From NCBI GenBank assembly GCA_030248215.1, contig JASANG010003591.1:186001-250000 (forward strand): a DNA stretch of 64,000 nucleotides. The letters are read 5' to 3'. Shown piece by piece: positions 1-11,667 of this stretch (position 1 is the stretch's first letter; the number at the start of each line of letters is the position of its first letter). Position numbers and translations under genes: made by a program. The notes beneath the pieces were generated by a model. The model did no database searches. It was not told the origin of the DNA and was given only the letters and a program-made list of their open reading frames with translations. The DNA comes from Enoplolaimus lenunculus. Its lineage: Eukaryota > Nematoda > Enoplea > Enoplida > Thoracostomopsidae.

Positions 1-1054
1 TCTCTTAAATGTCTTGTGAAATCGCGCACATCACCAGACCCGTAGCTAGCTAACCTTGCAAGGGAGATAAATAGACTTTACAACCAAGCTGAAAGCTTCA
101 TAAGGGGACGAACATTTTTCTAGGCTAAGCTAAAACCCATGGACTCTCTGGCACCAGCACCGCACATCCTCCACCTGAAACTGTTTTGTCGCCTCTAACA
201 TATTGCGAGCACTCAAACTACGGGCCTGAAGGGCCTGAGTATACTCCGCGTAAACCGCCGAAAATTTTATACAAAGAATTGCAAATTCTTAAAACTATGC
301 CAAATTTTGATCAGGAAAGCTTTGCTAGAAAATTGCACAAGGCAACGGTTTAACGACTTGTTTAAAAAAATTTTCTCATTTCAAAATTCAAATCATCCTA
401 TGAAATACGAATCGGTTTAATCTGTATACGCTTGGACTTGAATAACTTTAAAAGTCTAACATTTAAGCTGCTAACGGCGGCTAGTTGGAAGAAATATATG
501 TTTTTCCATCCAGACCTGTAGTACTGCTGTTTTTAAGGTGCAATTTTTGGCTACAATCAGCACGTACTAATTAGCTATAACCAGCCGACTTTCAAATACA
601 GTTAGGAAAATATTTAAATGTTCCTTAGCTGAACTACATAAAGGCTAGTACGTTTGGATAATAAGCAACATACAATCCGGGCTTGCAAATCATTGTAAAC
701 GCTTGTATGTCACTCCTGAAAAAATTTTCATTCACCCAGACAAGGCGAACTAGCTACGGGCTGATACGAGCTTGGTAACATTTTAATACAAACACATTAT
801 AGCAAACACTGCAAAACAAATTTAAATATTTGGCCAATGTATATAACACGACCGTAACAGTAGTACAAGCATATTCGCAAGCCTAAGCGTAAGGAAAAGC
901 CTATGCATAAGCTTAATGAATAAGCAAAAAATAGTCTCAAGCTAAGCTTATTTTAATGGACCAAATGTTTGAAAAATTTACTGTGTTTCTCAGTTACAAC
1001 ATTTTATAACTAGAAACCATAATATATATTCCAACGATAAAAACCAATACAAAC
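1..1054. other. Non-coding stretch left of the first gene
   Basis: I see no convincing exon here, although the gene read at 1055-2641 must continue into it because its last visible exon ends in phase 1 at a GTTTGT donor. Positions about 850-955 hold a decayed piece of the TTAGGC-core miniature element (GCATATTCGCAAGCCTAAGC and an AAAAATAGTCT tail). Positions about 40-120 and 695-765 resemble the CGTAGCCA / TGGCTACG element family seen at 54214. Confidence 0.5.
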
Positions 1055-2641
1055 CTGTGGCGATTGGGAGCGCGTCCAGCTGAAAGCGTACGTTGATTGG
1101 TTGCAATGCGAACGCTGTCCCATCTTGGACTTTGAAATGATGTCTTGGCAGGAAATATTGCTGTTTGTTCAGTGCTGAAAATATATAATTTTCATATACC
1201 ATTTCGCGTACAACTGTACTCAGAACAATGGCTGGTAGGAATACAAATGATTACATATTTTCTAAACTTTAAAATTCAATTCAATTAATGGAAAAAGTTA
1301 AAAAACAACTGACAGATGCTGCAATAGTGCACAATTATAAATTGTTCACTTCGGTAAAATTTAGTTTGTTAGAAGAATTAAAATTGTGTTGAAAACTGTA
1401 CTCAGAACAATGGTTGGTAGGAATACAAATGATTACATATTTTCTAAACTTTAAAATTCAATTCAATTAATGGAAAAAGTTAAAACACAACTGACAGATG
1501 CTGCAATAGTGCACAATTATAAATTGTTCACTTCGGTAAAATTTAGTTTGTTAGAAGAATTAAAATTGTGTTGAAAACCTAACAATAATTGTAATTATCG
1601 TAGCAAATTACTTAAATATTTGCAATGTCAAATGGGCCAAACTTTAACATACACAACTTACACTATACAAAGCCTACACTCAAACCAGTTGTCATGCTCA
1701 GGTTTTAATTCGTTTCTTATTTTTTGAAGTCGCAATTCTGATCGATTTCGTTGACATCCCCTGGTGCTCGAGGCATTTTCTCTAGGTGGATAAAGAGCGG
1801 GATCCACGGCATTGCGCCTAAAAGTTTTAACCTAGACCTTTTCGTAAGCCTAAAAGAACCTGAAATGTGGAGAGAGTGTACAAGAGTCAACTTACCTATC
1901 ATCATCAAACAAAGACATTAGTGATGATGGCAATACAGTAGAGATCCAGGTATCGTTGAAACGAAGCCGCCGTCTGGGATACCATTCAAAACGTTCAGGT
2001 TCAACTTGATTTCTCGATTGCGGAATACGTTCAGGAATGACAATTTCACGCTTTGGCGCTGCAGGGCGGAGCCGACCGAATTTTTTCGCCAACGTCCTAG
2101 AACGTTCTTTCCATTCGCTTTGTGTTTTGTCCCTCAATCCCTCTTGCATATTCAAATCTTGGTCCCACTGATTTTGGAGTTTCTTCTGCGCATTGATATG
2201 CGGTTTTCCAAGCAAATCGTTTCGACTTCCAGTGAAAGGCGGAAAATTGTGACTTGTTGTACGATTTGGCGGTGTCATGCCAACACGCCTATTAGCGGAC
2301 GTTATTCGACACTTTTCCATCGATGCATTGTTATTGCAATTTGATTGGTTGTATTTAGTATCGTGATTCGCGATTTCTTTGGTTCTTTGACCTTGCGCTG
2401 ATTGTTTCTCGGTTTCTATTCGACGTTTCTGATTTAGTTGTGCCTGAATACGCGCTTGCCGCAGTTTTTGCTGCCGTTTCTTTTGTGCTTCTTGTCGTTT
2501 GTACTGTTCCGATTGTTCGAATTGCAGTTCTGATATGTCTTCTTCTGATTCATTGTGCTGATCATCGCTTGAGTCTACGGAATGTTTTATTTGGTTATCG
2601 ATATTCTCGCTGTCATCATTATTTCGCTGTGATGATTCCAT
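1055..2641 (-). CDS. Unrecognised Gln/Arg-rich coiled-coil protein, 5' three exons
   Basis: I do not recognise this protein. Three exons join in frame: 1896-2641, 1662-1817 and 1055-1218. The start is the ATG at 2641 (context CATCATGG), with an in-frame stop close upstream. Exon 1 gives about 248 aa: an acidic, Asn/Ser-rich beginning, then a strongly charged Gln/Arg/Lys helix (for example QKKRQQKLRQARIQAQL) typical of a coiled coil, then a conserved-looking end (DTWISTVLPSSLMSLFDDD). Exon 1 has a GTAAGT donor in phase 2. Exon 2 enters at TTTTAG and encodes NAVDPALYPPREN. Exon 3 enters at TTCTGAG and encodes YENYIFSALNKQQYFLPRHH. The gene continues left of 1055 in phase 1. It lies downstream of the EXD2-like gene on the same strand. 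The coding call is fairly sure; function is unknown. Confidence 0.7.
1213..1576. repeat. 182-bp direct tandem duplication across a splice acceptor
   Basis: Two nearly identical copies, 1213-1394 and 1395-1576, both begin ACTGTACTCAGAACAATGG and end GTGTTGAAA. I see only a few substitutions between them (for example GGCTGG versus GGTTGG). The duplicated unit contains the last bases of exon 3 and its acceptor, so the intron at 1219-1661 carries a second copy of that acceptor. Confidence 0.93.
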
Positions 2642-4276
2642 GATGTTTGTATCTCTTGCAATATTCAATTAATTTATTAGAAATTAAAAGAGCTTCAGCT
2701 TACAATTTTAGAATGACAATAAAATTTCATTTGTAATTAAGTTTCTGCATTGCTGTACAAATTTCTAATTACTGTTAATTAGTTTGGCTTTGCATGTTGA
2801 GCTGAACAAAGTAAAAAAACTTGTATTGTCCTCGTAGCGGACATTGTGGGGTTATTTTAGTCAGCAGCTTTGCTGCAGTAACTGAGTTCAACGGCACCTT
2901 GTTTACCCACTGCACCGATAGTATGACTGCAGTTTAGGAAGTCCGTTGAAGCGTTACAGCCGTTTTGCTAACTATACGTCGCACCAAAGGTCAGTTTTTG
3001 AGACCAGGAAAAAGATTTTTGTTAACTTAGCATGCATGAAGTAAAAAGACGTGTAGCGCAATAGTTTTTGTAACATTTGATTTGACTTCACATAACTTTA
3101 GTTTTACTGCATCATGTTTTGTTATTTTTCAAACTGTATATGGAATGTGCTATGTACACTGTCTGTAGGACCCCGGTTCGAAGGTTTGCCCAAAGTTTAA
3201 GACGACGCCGGGAATCGCACCTCGGCGCTCTTGTACTCGAGTCAAGGATGCTACTACTATACTATGTGAGCATTGTAGCAACTTCATGTACCGGAATATG
3301 TGCACATGCGTTCCAGCTTTAATATTATACAGATATTACTTTGATTCACTACTGCGAATTGTTATGAGATCTGAAACACAATTTGAACAAAAACTTGTGT
3401 GCGCAGTGACCGTATAAAACTTTTTTCGCAAGGATTGTTCCAAGATCACACAATGCTTCAGGATATTTTGCTTGTACTAGTGACAACACATATGTTTTTG
3501 AATTTAATGATTTAAGAATACTGTTAAATTTTTTGAAATAATAAAAGCTGTAAGATGTTAACAAATGAAAGTTTTTGGTTTGGCTCGCGTCGAGGTGACC
3601 ACATCTTTGCGTATCCGACAAATCCCTTGTATAGTTTTTAAGTTTCTTACTAAATATCTTTAAAATTGCTTGATTTTCAAAAGTATTCATTTTCGACAAA
3701 CGTTGCCTGTCGGTCACGTCAATGCTTAAAAGTTATCGAAATCGTACCTTGTTTTCGAAATTTGCCAACACCTAAAGGTGGAAAAAAGCGTCTCGATTGA
3801 ATATGGGTTAATATTGAGTACTTAAGGGTAAATAACTTCCCTTTTTTAATTTGTCAACGAATATTGAGAAATTTTTCAGTTGGTACCACAGGAATCCCCT
3901 CTCGAAATTTTTATGCACCTTATAACCTTTCTACTATCATGTCTGCGCCCTGTTTAGATTTTATCTACTCAACGGTATGATAGTTTAGAGACGCCAATAT
4001 TCAAATCAGTTACGGAAACTGAAATAATATATATACTTCAGGTTCAATGTTTAATTCACAGTCACCAGCAGTAGGCCTTCAGTGACCACAGAAGTATAAT
4101 TTTTCAATTTAAAACAGTACAAGAACTACGTTATTCAGCTCCAATAATTCTCCGACTTTGCAGTTATATATATTAACCTTTGTATCTATTCTCTATTCAG
4201 AAATCTGATGATACTATTGTGATTGGTAATTACTATTCCACTGTGAAAACAGCTGAGCAGTGTTACCGCTCACAAA

Positions 4277-4447
4277 CAGGGCCGGAGCAGCCACCCCCCA
4301 TACCCCCATTTGGGGGGCCTCACCCGAAAAGGGGCCCCACCCTATCCGGTTGAAACAAAAACCACTTAAGTTTCAAAATGCGTCTAGCTTCTAGGGCCCC
4401 TACCCTAGAATTTGGGGAGAGCCCCACCCTTGCCTGCTCCGGCACTG
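4277..4447. mobile_element. hAT-like miniature element (CAGGGCCGGAGCAG ends)
   Basis: The 171-bp element begins CAGGGCCGGAGCAGCC and ends with its inverse, GCCTGCTCCGGCACTG. It is flanked by an 8-bp duplication, CTCACAAA at 4269-4276 and CCCACAAA at 4448-4455 (7 of 8 match). Eight-base duplications and CAG..CTG ends fit the hAT superfamily. A relative lies at 55404. It has no coding capacity. Confidence 0.75.
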
Positions 4448-4782
4448 CCCACAAAAGGGCACTGAAAGACATAGCTAGTTGCTTTCACGCGCACGGAGGT
4501 CGCCAAAATATTGCATCAGGATGTTCAAGTGTGGATCTTCACAGAATGGTAGCGGGTTATAATAAGTAACATTTTTTACTTCAACTGCTTAAATAAATTG
4601 CTAATCAAATCCTGGTGGGGTTTAGATAGCACCCCCTTGCGTATACCTGTAGACGCTCATGCTTACACGCGTAAGTCAAATGTGATTAATGACGCTATAA
4701 ACCCGGTGCACGCAATAATAAGTTGAACATATTTCTCAATATTTCGAACATATTTTTGATGCTGAAATTTAAATTTCCCAAT

Positions 4783-5250
4783 CAGTGGCGGATCCAAAAA
4801 TTTATGGTACAAAAGCTCGCGAGCGAAGCGACCTAGAAGCCAAACGCAATTTTGGTACTTTTACTAATTGTTTTCCACAAGAATTTAATTTTGTTTGGAA
4901 GGTCTATGCCTGGCGACACCCTTATGGATTCACCAGTGATCCCAATAGTCCAGAAATACTTTGCGCTTGTTTAATGCGGTTGTGCAAACTGCAAATTGTG
5001 TTTTTGAATTCAGCCACAAAGTTGCAATAGCATACCTGCTATAATCACATTTATCAATGTGACCCTATGGATTGATTTAGCATGTTTTCAAGTTGTCATT
5101 TATTTCAAATTCAAAAAAGCTGTTGATTCAAAACTACACATGGTTTCATATCCTATGTGTTAATTATTTATGAAGTTATTTACGCTACGATACAATGGCC
5201 TTGAGGCGCGGGGCGGAGCCCTTCATTATGGTCTCAACAAGTGCGATAGA
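4783..5250. mobile_element. Fragment of the CAGTGGCGGATCC element family
   Basis: Position 4783 begins CAGTGGCGGATCCAAAAA, the same terminus as the complete copy at 59888. I cannot find a matching right end, so the end given here is a guess near the GC-rich GGCGCGGGGCGGAGCC stretch. Confidence 0.4.
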
Positions 5251-6828
5251 AGCGAAAACAGAGAAATGTTTTGAAGATACAATTGGTTTTTACCATATAA
5301 ATACCAAAATTGCAATCTCATGTTTTTGAATCAGCTATGGTCTGGCATTACCTGTTCAGTAGAAGTTGTAAGCTGAGCGGCGCCCACGGAGCGGGTCAAG
5401 CCAAAACTCGTTAACCATATACAAAAGCTACTATAGCCGTAGCCGTCGTGTAGAGGGTCATTATATTGGTATTTCTAAACTCTCAGGAGCGGTTTTTCCA
5501 GAAACGATTCGACTAAAAATGATTTTTCCGTTTTTGCCGTAAAGAAAAATTGAAAAACATGTACCTGTGCTTCAACGAATGGAAAAAAACTGCGACAAGC
5601 TTTGTAGTTTTATTGGTTACACGAGTTTAATCAGAAGTATAGTTTGAAATTATATCAAGTTACACAGCTGGGAATATTTAAGGCGAAGCAAGAGCAACAA
5701 AGTTTAAAATGCATATATAATATATACAGCAATCATTAAGATCAAAGGATTACCATTCTCCAGTAAAAACATCGTGAGTAAAATTAGGCCTCAGTCCAGT
5801 GAGAAATTGTGTCCGCTTCCAATTCAGCCCTATAACGAATAGTGACCACAAGCAGCAAAACTTGTAGTATATCTAAGCAAACAAGTATTTATTACAAAAT
5901 TAAGTAAATCAGCGCCCTTGACACCTGAGCAAATTTCTCCAGATGAGAGGGGTGAGAAAATCAATCTATTACCTTTTATCGCTGTAACGCATCTTATTTG
6001 CTGAAATTATTTTTAAACAGTGTTTTGAACTCCATTTTCCACTCCTTCGAAAGAGCGAAAAACCCCTAAAAACCGTTTTTCGTTGGTGATTTTCCGACGC
6101 CTCACTAGTCTAAGCTTGATCCGAGCTCAGTACATAAAAACGCTCTCAATTTTACAGTAAACTAAGGTTTGGACTCAGGTTCAAAATGCTGTTATTGGGA
6201 ATGAAACAGTAGCCTGGTTTAGCTGAAGCATTTCTTAAGCTATGTGGATAAAAATGAGCACGGGTTCTACGTAAATGTTTATACACTGATTGTGACACCT
6301 TCATCTGTCGACAACATGTTTTTTCTTTCCATAAAACGTCAATCAAAAATGCATTGCAGCATATCGAAGTGTTGATTTAGAGAGTTACATATATATTTAC
6401 TTATCAAAGTTCTCTCAATAAATTGAAAATATACAAACGCATCAACAAGTTACATACCTGCCTGAAACTCCATAAATCTTGAGTATAAAACCTTGAATGA
6501 ATCATACTTTTAAGACAAGGATGTACAGCCGGCAGTAGCATAACCAAGATTTCATTTCGGGAGCGAAAAACGTCTAAAATTTTTTGCGAATGAGAGTAGC
6601 GAGTGAAAAAATCTTTGGCCACTGCAAGTGTATCTCACCTCAAGCCATTTATGGCTAATAAAACATTCTAAGTTTAATATTAGTTAAAACTTTTAACATG
6701 TTGAATCGCACAATTTGATTTAGCAATGCATGGGGTGTTGTCTAAATTCGACAATACGCATTTCTTAATACAGGTGCAATGGTTGGGCGACATTTTTCAT
6801 TCTTTGCAGAATCCAAGGGCGCACTATA

Positions 6829-7240
6829 GTGACCCGAATAAGAGGGGACCCCATTTTGAGCCCCAATCAAATAGGAGTCCGTATCTCTAATAAAAGTCCG
6901 TAAGCGGATAGAGTGTCTGAACCTTAATTTGACTCCATAAATGTCAATTATCAATAATTGTAGCGCATAAATGACTCCAAGACCAAATAATTTGATTGGA
7001 AACTTTAAAGCGCACTTAAATTTTGAAAGTACATTCTTAAGTATAACCTTGCATTATCGCTCAAGCTATTGACACAAGACAAAACATCTAATTCAACGGA
7101 TAGTTACAATACCGGATATATACCAGTAACGAATGGCGGTGGAGGGCGAGTTAAAAATAAATAATAGCCCGTAACCGAATAACAGGGGGTACCCTCTGGA
7201 GAGGCCAAATAAATATCAGTCCCCCTCTTATTCGGGTCCT
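6829..7240. mobile_element. Miniature element with GACCCGAATAAGAGGGG inverted ends
   Basis: It begins GTGACCCGAATAAGAGGGG and ends CCCCTCTTATTCGGGTC, about 410 bp apart, and has no coding capacity. Further copies lie at 10136-10489, 53315-53483 (left-truncated) and 63958-64000 (cut by the window edge). The copies share internal sequence such as CAATACCGGATATAT. Confidence 0.8.
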
Positions 7241-7897
7241 TACAGTAGCCAAGGAAGGTTCACGTGTGACTACGCTTTGGGATTTTTATACACATGTTTA
7301 GACACGGGTTCAGTTTGGAGAACGAGAACACACCACCCTACGAAATTTTACAGTATAATTTTGAAGGCGAAGTAAACACTTTTTGCATACTCTTACTTTA
7401 AGCCGAGGCTTAGGCTCAACAATATGCTATGCTACAGTTACGCCGCTCAAAGCGACATTGGCCGAAAATTTTATGGAACGTAACCCCCCCGCTTTTCAAA
7501 ATCGTGACTGCGCCCATGTTATAGGATCATCCAAAGTAGTAACAAATGAATGTAGGAGACAAAAAATTCGTATGAAAACACAAGCAACTCGTTTTATGCC
7601 GTTAAGAAAGAAAAGCGAAAGTCTGATGCACTTAACGGTAACCTGAAGGAAGAAGACACACTTCATGCAAGTTTTTCACAACGTAAAAGATCATATTTCA
7701 ACATTTTGCTGGGAACTGTGAAGCCTCAACCATTCGGAAATCTTACCTACTGTTGTGCAAAAGATCAAGCCACTAGACATTGCAGCTTTAATGGAAACGA
7801 AAAAAATTGGCCTTAATATATTTGAAAATAATGAAAGATTTAACTTTTAAAATACGTGAATATCCTGACTGGCAATTTCAATTTAAACTAAACAGTT

Positions 7898-8088
7898 GGC
7901 CCATGTATAGAATATAAAGGATAGTTTTCCGGAGGGGCTGTAACAGAGTCAGTTTAAGCTTTAGACTAAATTTTTCGCTTAGGCTTAGACTAGGAATAGG
8001 CTCATTCTTACGCTTAGGCTTAGGTTTAGACTTAGAAATATGCTTATATATATACTATACTATTCCGGCTCTGTTCTATACATGGGCC
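7898..8088. mobile_element. Miniature element, GGCCCATGTA family with TTAGGC core
   Basis: It has terminal inverted repeats GGCCCATGTATAGAA and TTCTATACATGGGCC. The interior carries GTTTAAGCTTTAGACTAA, then degenerate GCTTAGGCTTAGG repeats, then ATATGCTTATA. See the complete copy at 62079 for the target duplication. Confidence 0.8.
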
Positions 8089-8526
8089 GAAACTTATGTA
8101 CCAAGGTTGTTCCAGAGCCTATGTGTTATAGCCTCAGCTTAAAGATAAGCTTATAACTAAACTGAAGCCTTTATTCTAAAAGCCTAGCAAAAAATTGTTG
8201 ATGAAAAGCTTACTGTTAATACAAAGATCCCACGAAAAAATGGATTGCCCCTCAGAGTAACATAACTCTAGTAGTTTCAGTAGTTAAATTTTTCAGTTTT
8301 ACTAAAATTTTATCCTTCGGTCAGATTGGTTTTAAATTTCAGTAAATTTTAACTACAAATTGTTTAATTTCTTAAAAAAGATAAAAGATAAAACCTAAAC
8401 CTAAACGTTTTAATATTTTATATAGATATTTGCTAAAATTAGCAAAAGTCACCCAATTTCGCATTACTTCCGGCTTCACTGCACACAAGTTTTGTTAACC
8501 TACGGCCCGGTATTTCAAACTTAAAA

Positions 8527-8588
8527 GCTTATTCTATTGCAGTCCCACAGAAAATCGTTCCTCCCCTGATCTTTAACATGGGCCAAGA
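8527..8588. mobile_element. Right-end fragment of the GGCCCATGTA family
   Basis: TATTCTATTGCAGTCCCACA is followed by AAATCGTTCC and CTTTAACATGGGCC, the right terminus of the family. The core and left end are missing. Confidence 0.7.
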
Positions 8589-8855
8589 GTACGTAGTAGC
8601 ATTGTGCGGCACTGCACAACGTTATTGACCACGGTACAACCGTAGTTTACCTCCGGCAGAAAATTGACCTCCGCCCGCATCACAGGCAGAATATTTGCCG
8701 GAGGTTCTGACATGAGGTTTTAAAACCAAATTTTTGCCAACACGTCGTAAGAACCATTTTTATTACCATTCAGCGAGCTATTACATATTTATTAAAGTTT
8801 GCTTAGTACTGGTGCACAAAACTGTATTCAATACTTTAACAATGCAGCCACACAA

Positions 8856-9049
8856 CAAAAAAATGGTGTCAAACTGGCTCTCTCCGAAAGAGGCTTAAGA
8901 GACTATACGAACTGAAATAAATTCGACCCCGGCAGAGTGAAAAGTGCGACTCTGTGAGTCGAATTTGACTCTGACGGAGTTAAATTTGACTCAGTTTGTG
9001 TAGTCCTGTAAGCATATTTAGTCAATTTAACTTACCATTTTTTGCAGTG
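8856..9049. mobile_element. GAGTCA-rich fold-back miniature element
   Basis: Arms around GGCTCTCTCCGAAAGAGGCT and GTGAGTCGAATTTGACTCTG are related in inverted fashion. The right end ATTTTTTGCAGTG matches the intact copies at 41804 and 57794. The left end is decayed. Confidence 0.65.
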
Positions 9050-9059
9050 CAACTGAAGA

Positions 9060-9683
9060 CACAGAATAACCGAAACAAGTGAACAAATTGACGGAACCGG
9101 TGCCGAACAGGGTGCAACCGGAGCTGAGAAACACAATGATGGTTTTGGTTAATTTTAGCCAATATCTGCAATATGTTGTTAGGTTGCTTGATTTTACGCT
9201 AACTTTGTGTTAAATTTCGGAAATTGTTTCCTGAAAATTGTGACAAAAGCAAAAACAAAACGCGATAAACAGATAAATTTTGCAAAATTTTACTGCAAAA
9301 TTCTACCGCAGCCGAAGCCCGGTTTTCTGCCGGAACCGGAGGCAAACCTACGATTGCACCCTGCTTAACAGCTTTTACCAGGATGCAACCGTAAGTGAAA
9401 AATACCGGAGCCAGAGGTGAGGCGCAATAAGGATGTTAAAATGCCTAATTTGTTAATTTTAGCAAATGTCTGTAATGTGTTGGTTTCAATTGGTTTGGTT
9501 TTACTCTTTAAATAATTTCAGAAATTTTTTCCTCAAAATTGTGCTAAAAGCTAGAACAGTGAAAAACTTAACAGTTTTACCACGGTGCAACCGTATATAA
9601 GTGAAGAATACTGGAGCCGGAGGTGAAGCGAAATAAGGTTCTTAAAACGTTTAATCTGTTAATTTTTAGCAAACATCTGTATT
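9060..9683. repeat. Diverged tandem repeat, about 240-300-bp unit
   Basis: Three degenerate copies share the blocks GGTGCAACCGGAGC (and variants ACCGGAGCCAGAGGTGAG, ACTGGAGCCGGAGGTGAAG), GTTAATTTTAGCAAA and TCCTCAAAATTGTG. The third copy is interrupted at 9684 by an inserted element. Confidence 0.6.
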
Positions 9684-10522
9684 GGGTCATCCACGTTATA
9701 CTGTCTACGCTACTATAAAAAGTGTACCCCCATGCGAGTCCCTAAGTTTCTAATTGCAGTGTTTCTATGTTTACACCCGGCTGACAACAGAGAGTCCATC
9801 TGAATGGCGTCACACTATCGCACATACAGATGTCACCTTGTCAATACGTTAGAAAGGACAACTGTGTGTCCTGAGTTTGTCAGGCCATTCGCTTATTGCA
9901 TAACGCAAAGTCTGTCCGAAGGGACTCTGTTAAGCGATTACACCGAGCCTGTGCGAAAGAACTCCTATTGTCACCCACTATGTTCAAACAGGGTCCACAT
10001 TCTCCCGGACTACTGTTATAACAGACTAGCTATGTGTGCCATCTGCAAAGTCCAAATATCCCAAAACAGTATTGTTTTGTATATACCTCCATTGCAAACA
10101 AGTGGGTGGACAATTTTTTACAGTAGCGTACTGTATTGACCCAAATAAGAGGGGTCCCCATTGTGAGTCCCTAGAGTCCATAAATGTCAATTATGCCTAA
10201 TTGTAGCACATAAATGACTCCAGGACCAAATAATTTGAGTTTGAAACTGTAAAGCTTACTTAAATTTTGAAAGTACATTCCTAAGTATAACCTTGCATTA
10301 TCGCTCAAGCTTTTAATGCAAAGTAAAACCGTTTAATTCAATGGATAGTTGCAATACCGGATATATATTAGTAAGGAAGGGTGCCGCAGGGCTGGTTCAA
10401 AATAAATAACAGTCCGTAACCGAATAACAAGGGGGATACCCTCTGCAGAGGCCAAATAAATATCAGTCCCCTCCTCTTATTCGGGTCACTCACTACAGTA
10501 GACAGTATAACGTGGATGACCC
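9684..10522. mobile_element. Element with GGGTCATCCACGTTATACTG ends, carrying a nested insertion
   Basis: The left end GGGTCATCCACGTTATACTG is the exact inverse of the right end CAGTATAACGTGGATGACCC. Another copy without the inner insertion lies at 37661-37955. An open frame of 111 codons at 9804-10139 (plus strand) lies inside but resembles no protein I know. Confidence 0.85.
10136..10489. mobile_element. GACCCGAATAAG element nested inside the GGGTCATCCACG element
   Basis: It begins TTGACCCAAATAAGAGGGG and ends CTTATTCGGGTCACT, and shares its interior with the copy at 6829. It lies wholly within 9684-10522, so it is the younger insertion. Confidence 0.8.
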
Positions 10523-11638
10523 ATAATGGGTTTGTTTCGTGTGGTTGTACGTTTTTAAACAAATATCGGCACGCCAAACAGATAAATTTTGCGAATCAAT
10601 GGAAAACAATAACAATGCTCGATAGAAAGGTCCATGTGTAAAGCAAGGGCAGGCCATTTTTGCGCGAAACCACAACAGTGTAAGGTTATGCTTCAGACTA
10701 ATTCTTGGCTTAGGCTTAGGATTAATTTAAGTACATGTATAGGTTTAACCTTACGCTTTGGCTTAAGAATACGCTTATATATACTAACACACTGAATAGG
10801 TTATTTTGCTGAAATATTTTGAAAATTTCATTAAATTCGGAAACGAACAATGAAAAACCTATGCTGCAATGAAACCGATACGTTTGCATGACAAGATACT
10901 TTAAACTGTTATCTATACACACTTCATAGCTAGTATTGTCAGACAGGTTGCCACCGGATATTATTGCGTTGGCGAAAAATATAACATCTTTGAAATTTGT
11001 TTACCTCAACATCCGTTTGTTTTCGTTATTTTGATTGCTATCCGTTTCCGTTTCCGTAATTTTTACTATCATTTTGCACCGTGTTGTCAGGCAAAAACGT
11101 AAACGAGTCAACGATCTAAAGCATTCATAGCCTAGAAAAAATTTTAGCTTTGGCACATAGTAGTTCAACCACCTATAAGTATTAATACTTTATAGCCCAA
11201 TTTCACATTATACTAGAAGTGCAACTATGCAATAAACAATTTGAAATTTCATACATACTAATAAGGACTTAACAAACACTCAAAAAGACTAATTGATAAT
11301 CAACAGAAGTTATTGAGATAATGATAGCTGACGAAATGATTAAAATTGTGGAAATGTAACACTAACATTAATCAAACAAGCTTCTGAAACGAATTGATCA
11401 GTGTTCTAAATAAGTAGTATACACTATCGTAGGGACCAGACTCATTGTATTCGTTGACCAATCGCGAAAAGCTTCAAGCCGACACCATGTTATTTTTTGT
11501 ATAAAACTAAATAAAAACACAAAAAATGTTTGATCCTTTCAAATCTTTAAAATTAAAAAAGAACTAACAATATTCATCAAACATTGAAAAATAAAATCCC
11601 AGTTTAGCCGACCTGCATGTTGCAAAAACTTCAATGAA

Positions 11639-11667
11639 TCAAATTTTTCTATTAGCGCGTCCTCGTC
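11639..11667 (-). CDS. EXD2-like gene: 29-nt terminal coding exon
   Basis: The TTTGTTTCAG acceptor is followed by GACGAGGACGCGC. Joined to exon 18 in phase 1 it reads SIGRGRANRKI then TGA at 11641-11639. Skipping the splice would instead read a few codons through the donor to a stop. I found no clear AATAAA just downstream. Confidence 0.65.

Larger units (their letters stand above)
2642..11638. other. Intergenic region between two minus-strand genes, rich in miniature transposons
   Basis: No gene is supported here. The stretch holds the elements listed separately at 4277, 4783, 6829, 7898, 8527, 8856, 9060, 9684 and 10136. Positions about 3150-3260 contain a tRNA-like remnant with Pol III box-like motifs on the minus strand. 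Positions 5100-6800 show no repeat or exon that I can name. Confidence 0.6.

Noticed and set aside
1717-1908. 63-codon frame read straight through the exon 1 donor of the coiled-coil gene
   Set aside because: A GTAAGT donor at 1895-1890 and a TTTTAG acceptor at 1818 give a different, better frame for exon 2 (1662-1817).
3150-3260. tRNA-like sequence with a GGTGCGATTCC box on the minus strand
   Set aside because: A-box and B-box-like motifs are present but the cloverleaf does not close; treated as a decayed tRNA-derived remnant.
3349-3717. 122-codon ATG-started frame on the minus strand between two genes
   Set aside because: No homology recognised, no splice sites or neighbouring exons, and a composition (Lys, Leu, Phe, Ser, Asn) expected of AT-rich non-coding DNA. 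A small lineage-specific gene cannot be fully excluded.
9804-10139. 111-codon frame on the plus strand
   Set aside because: It lies inside a miniature element that has a related copy without this frame, and resembles no transposase.
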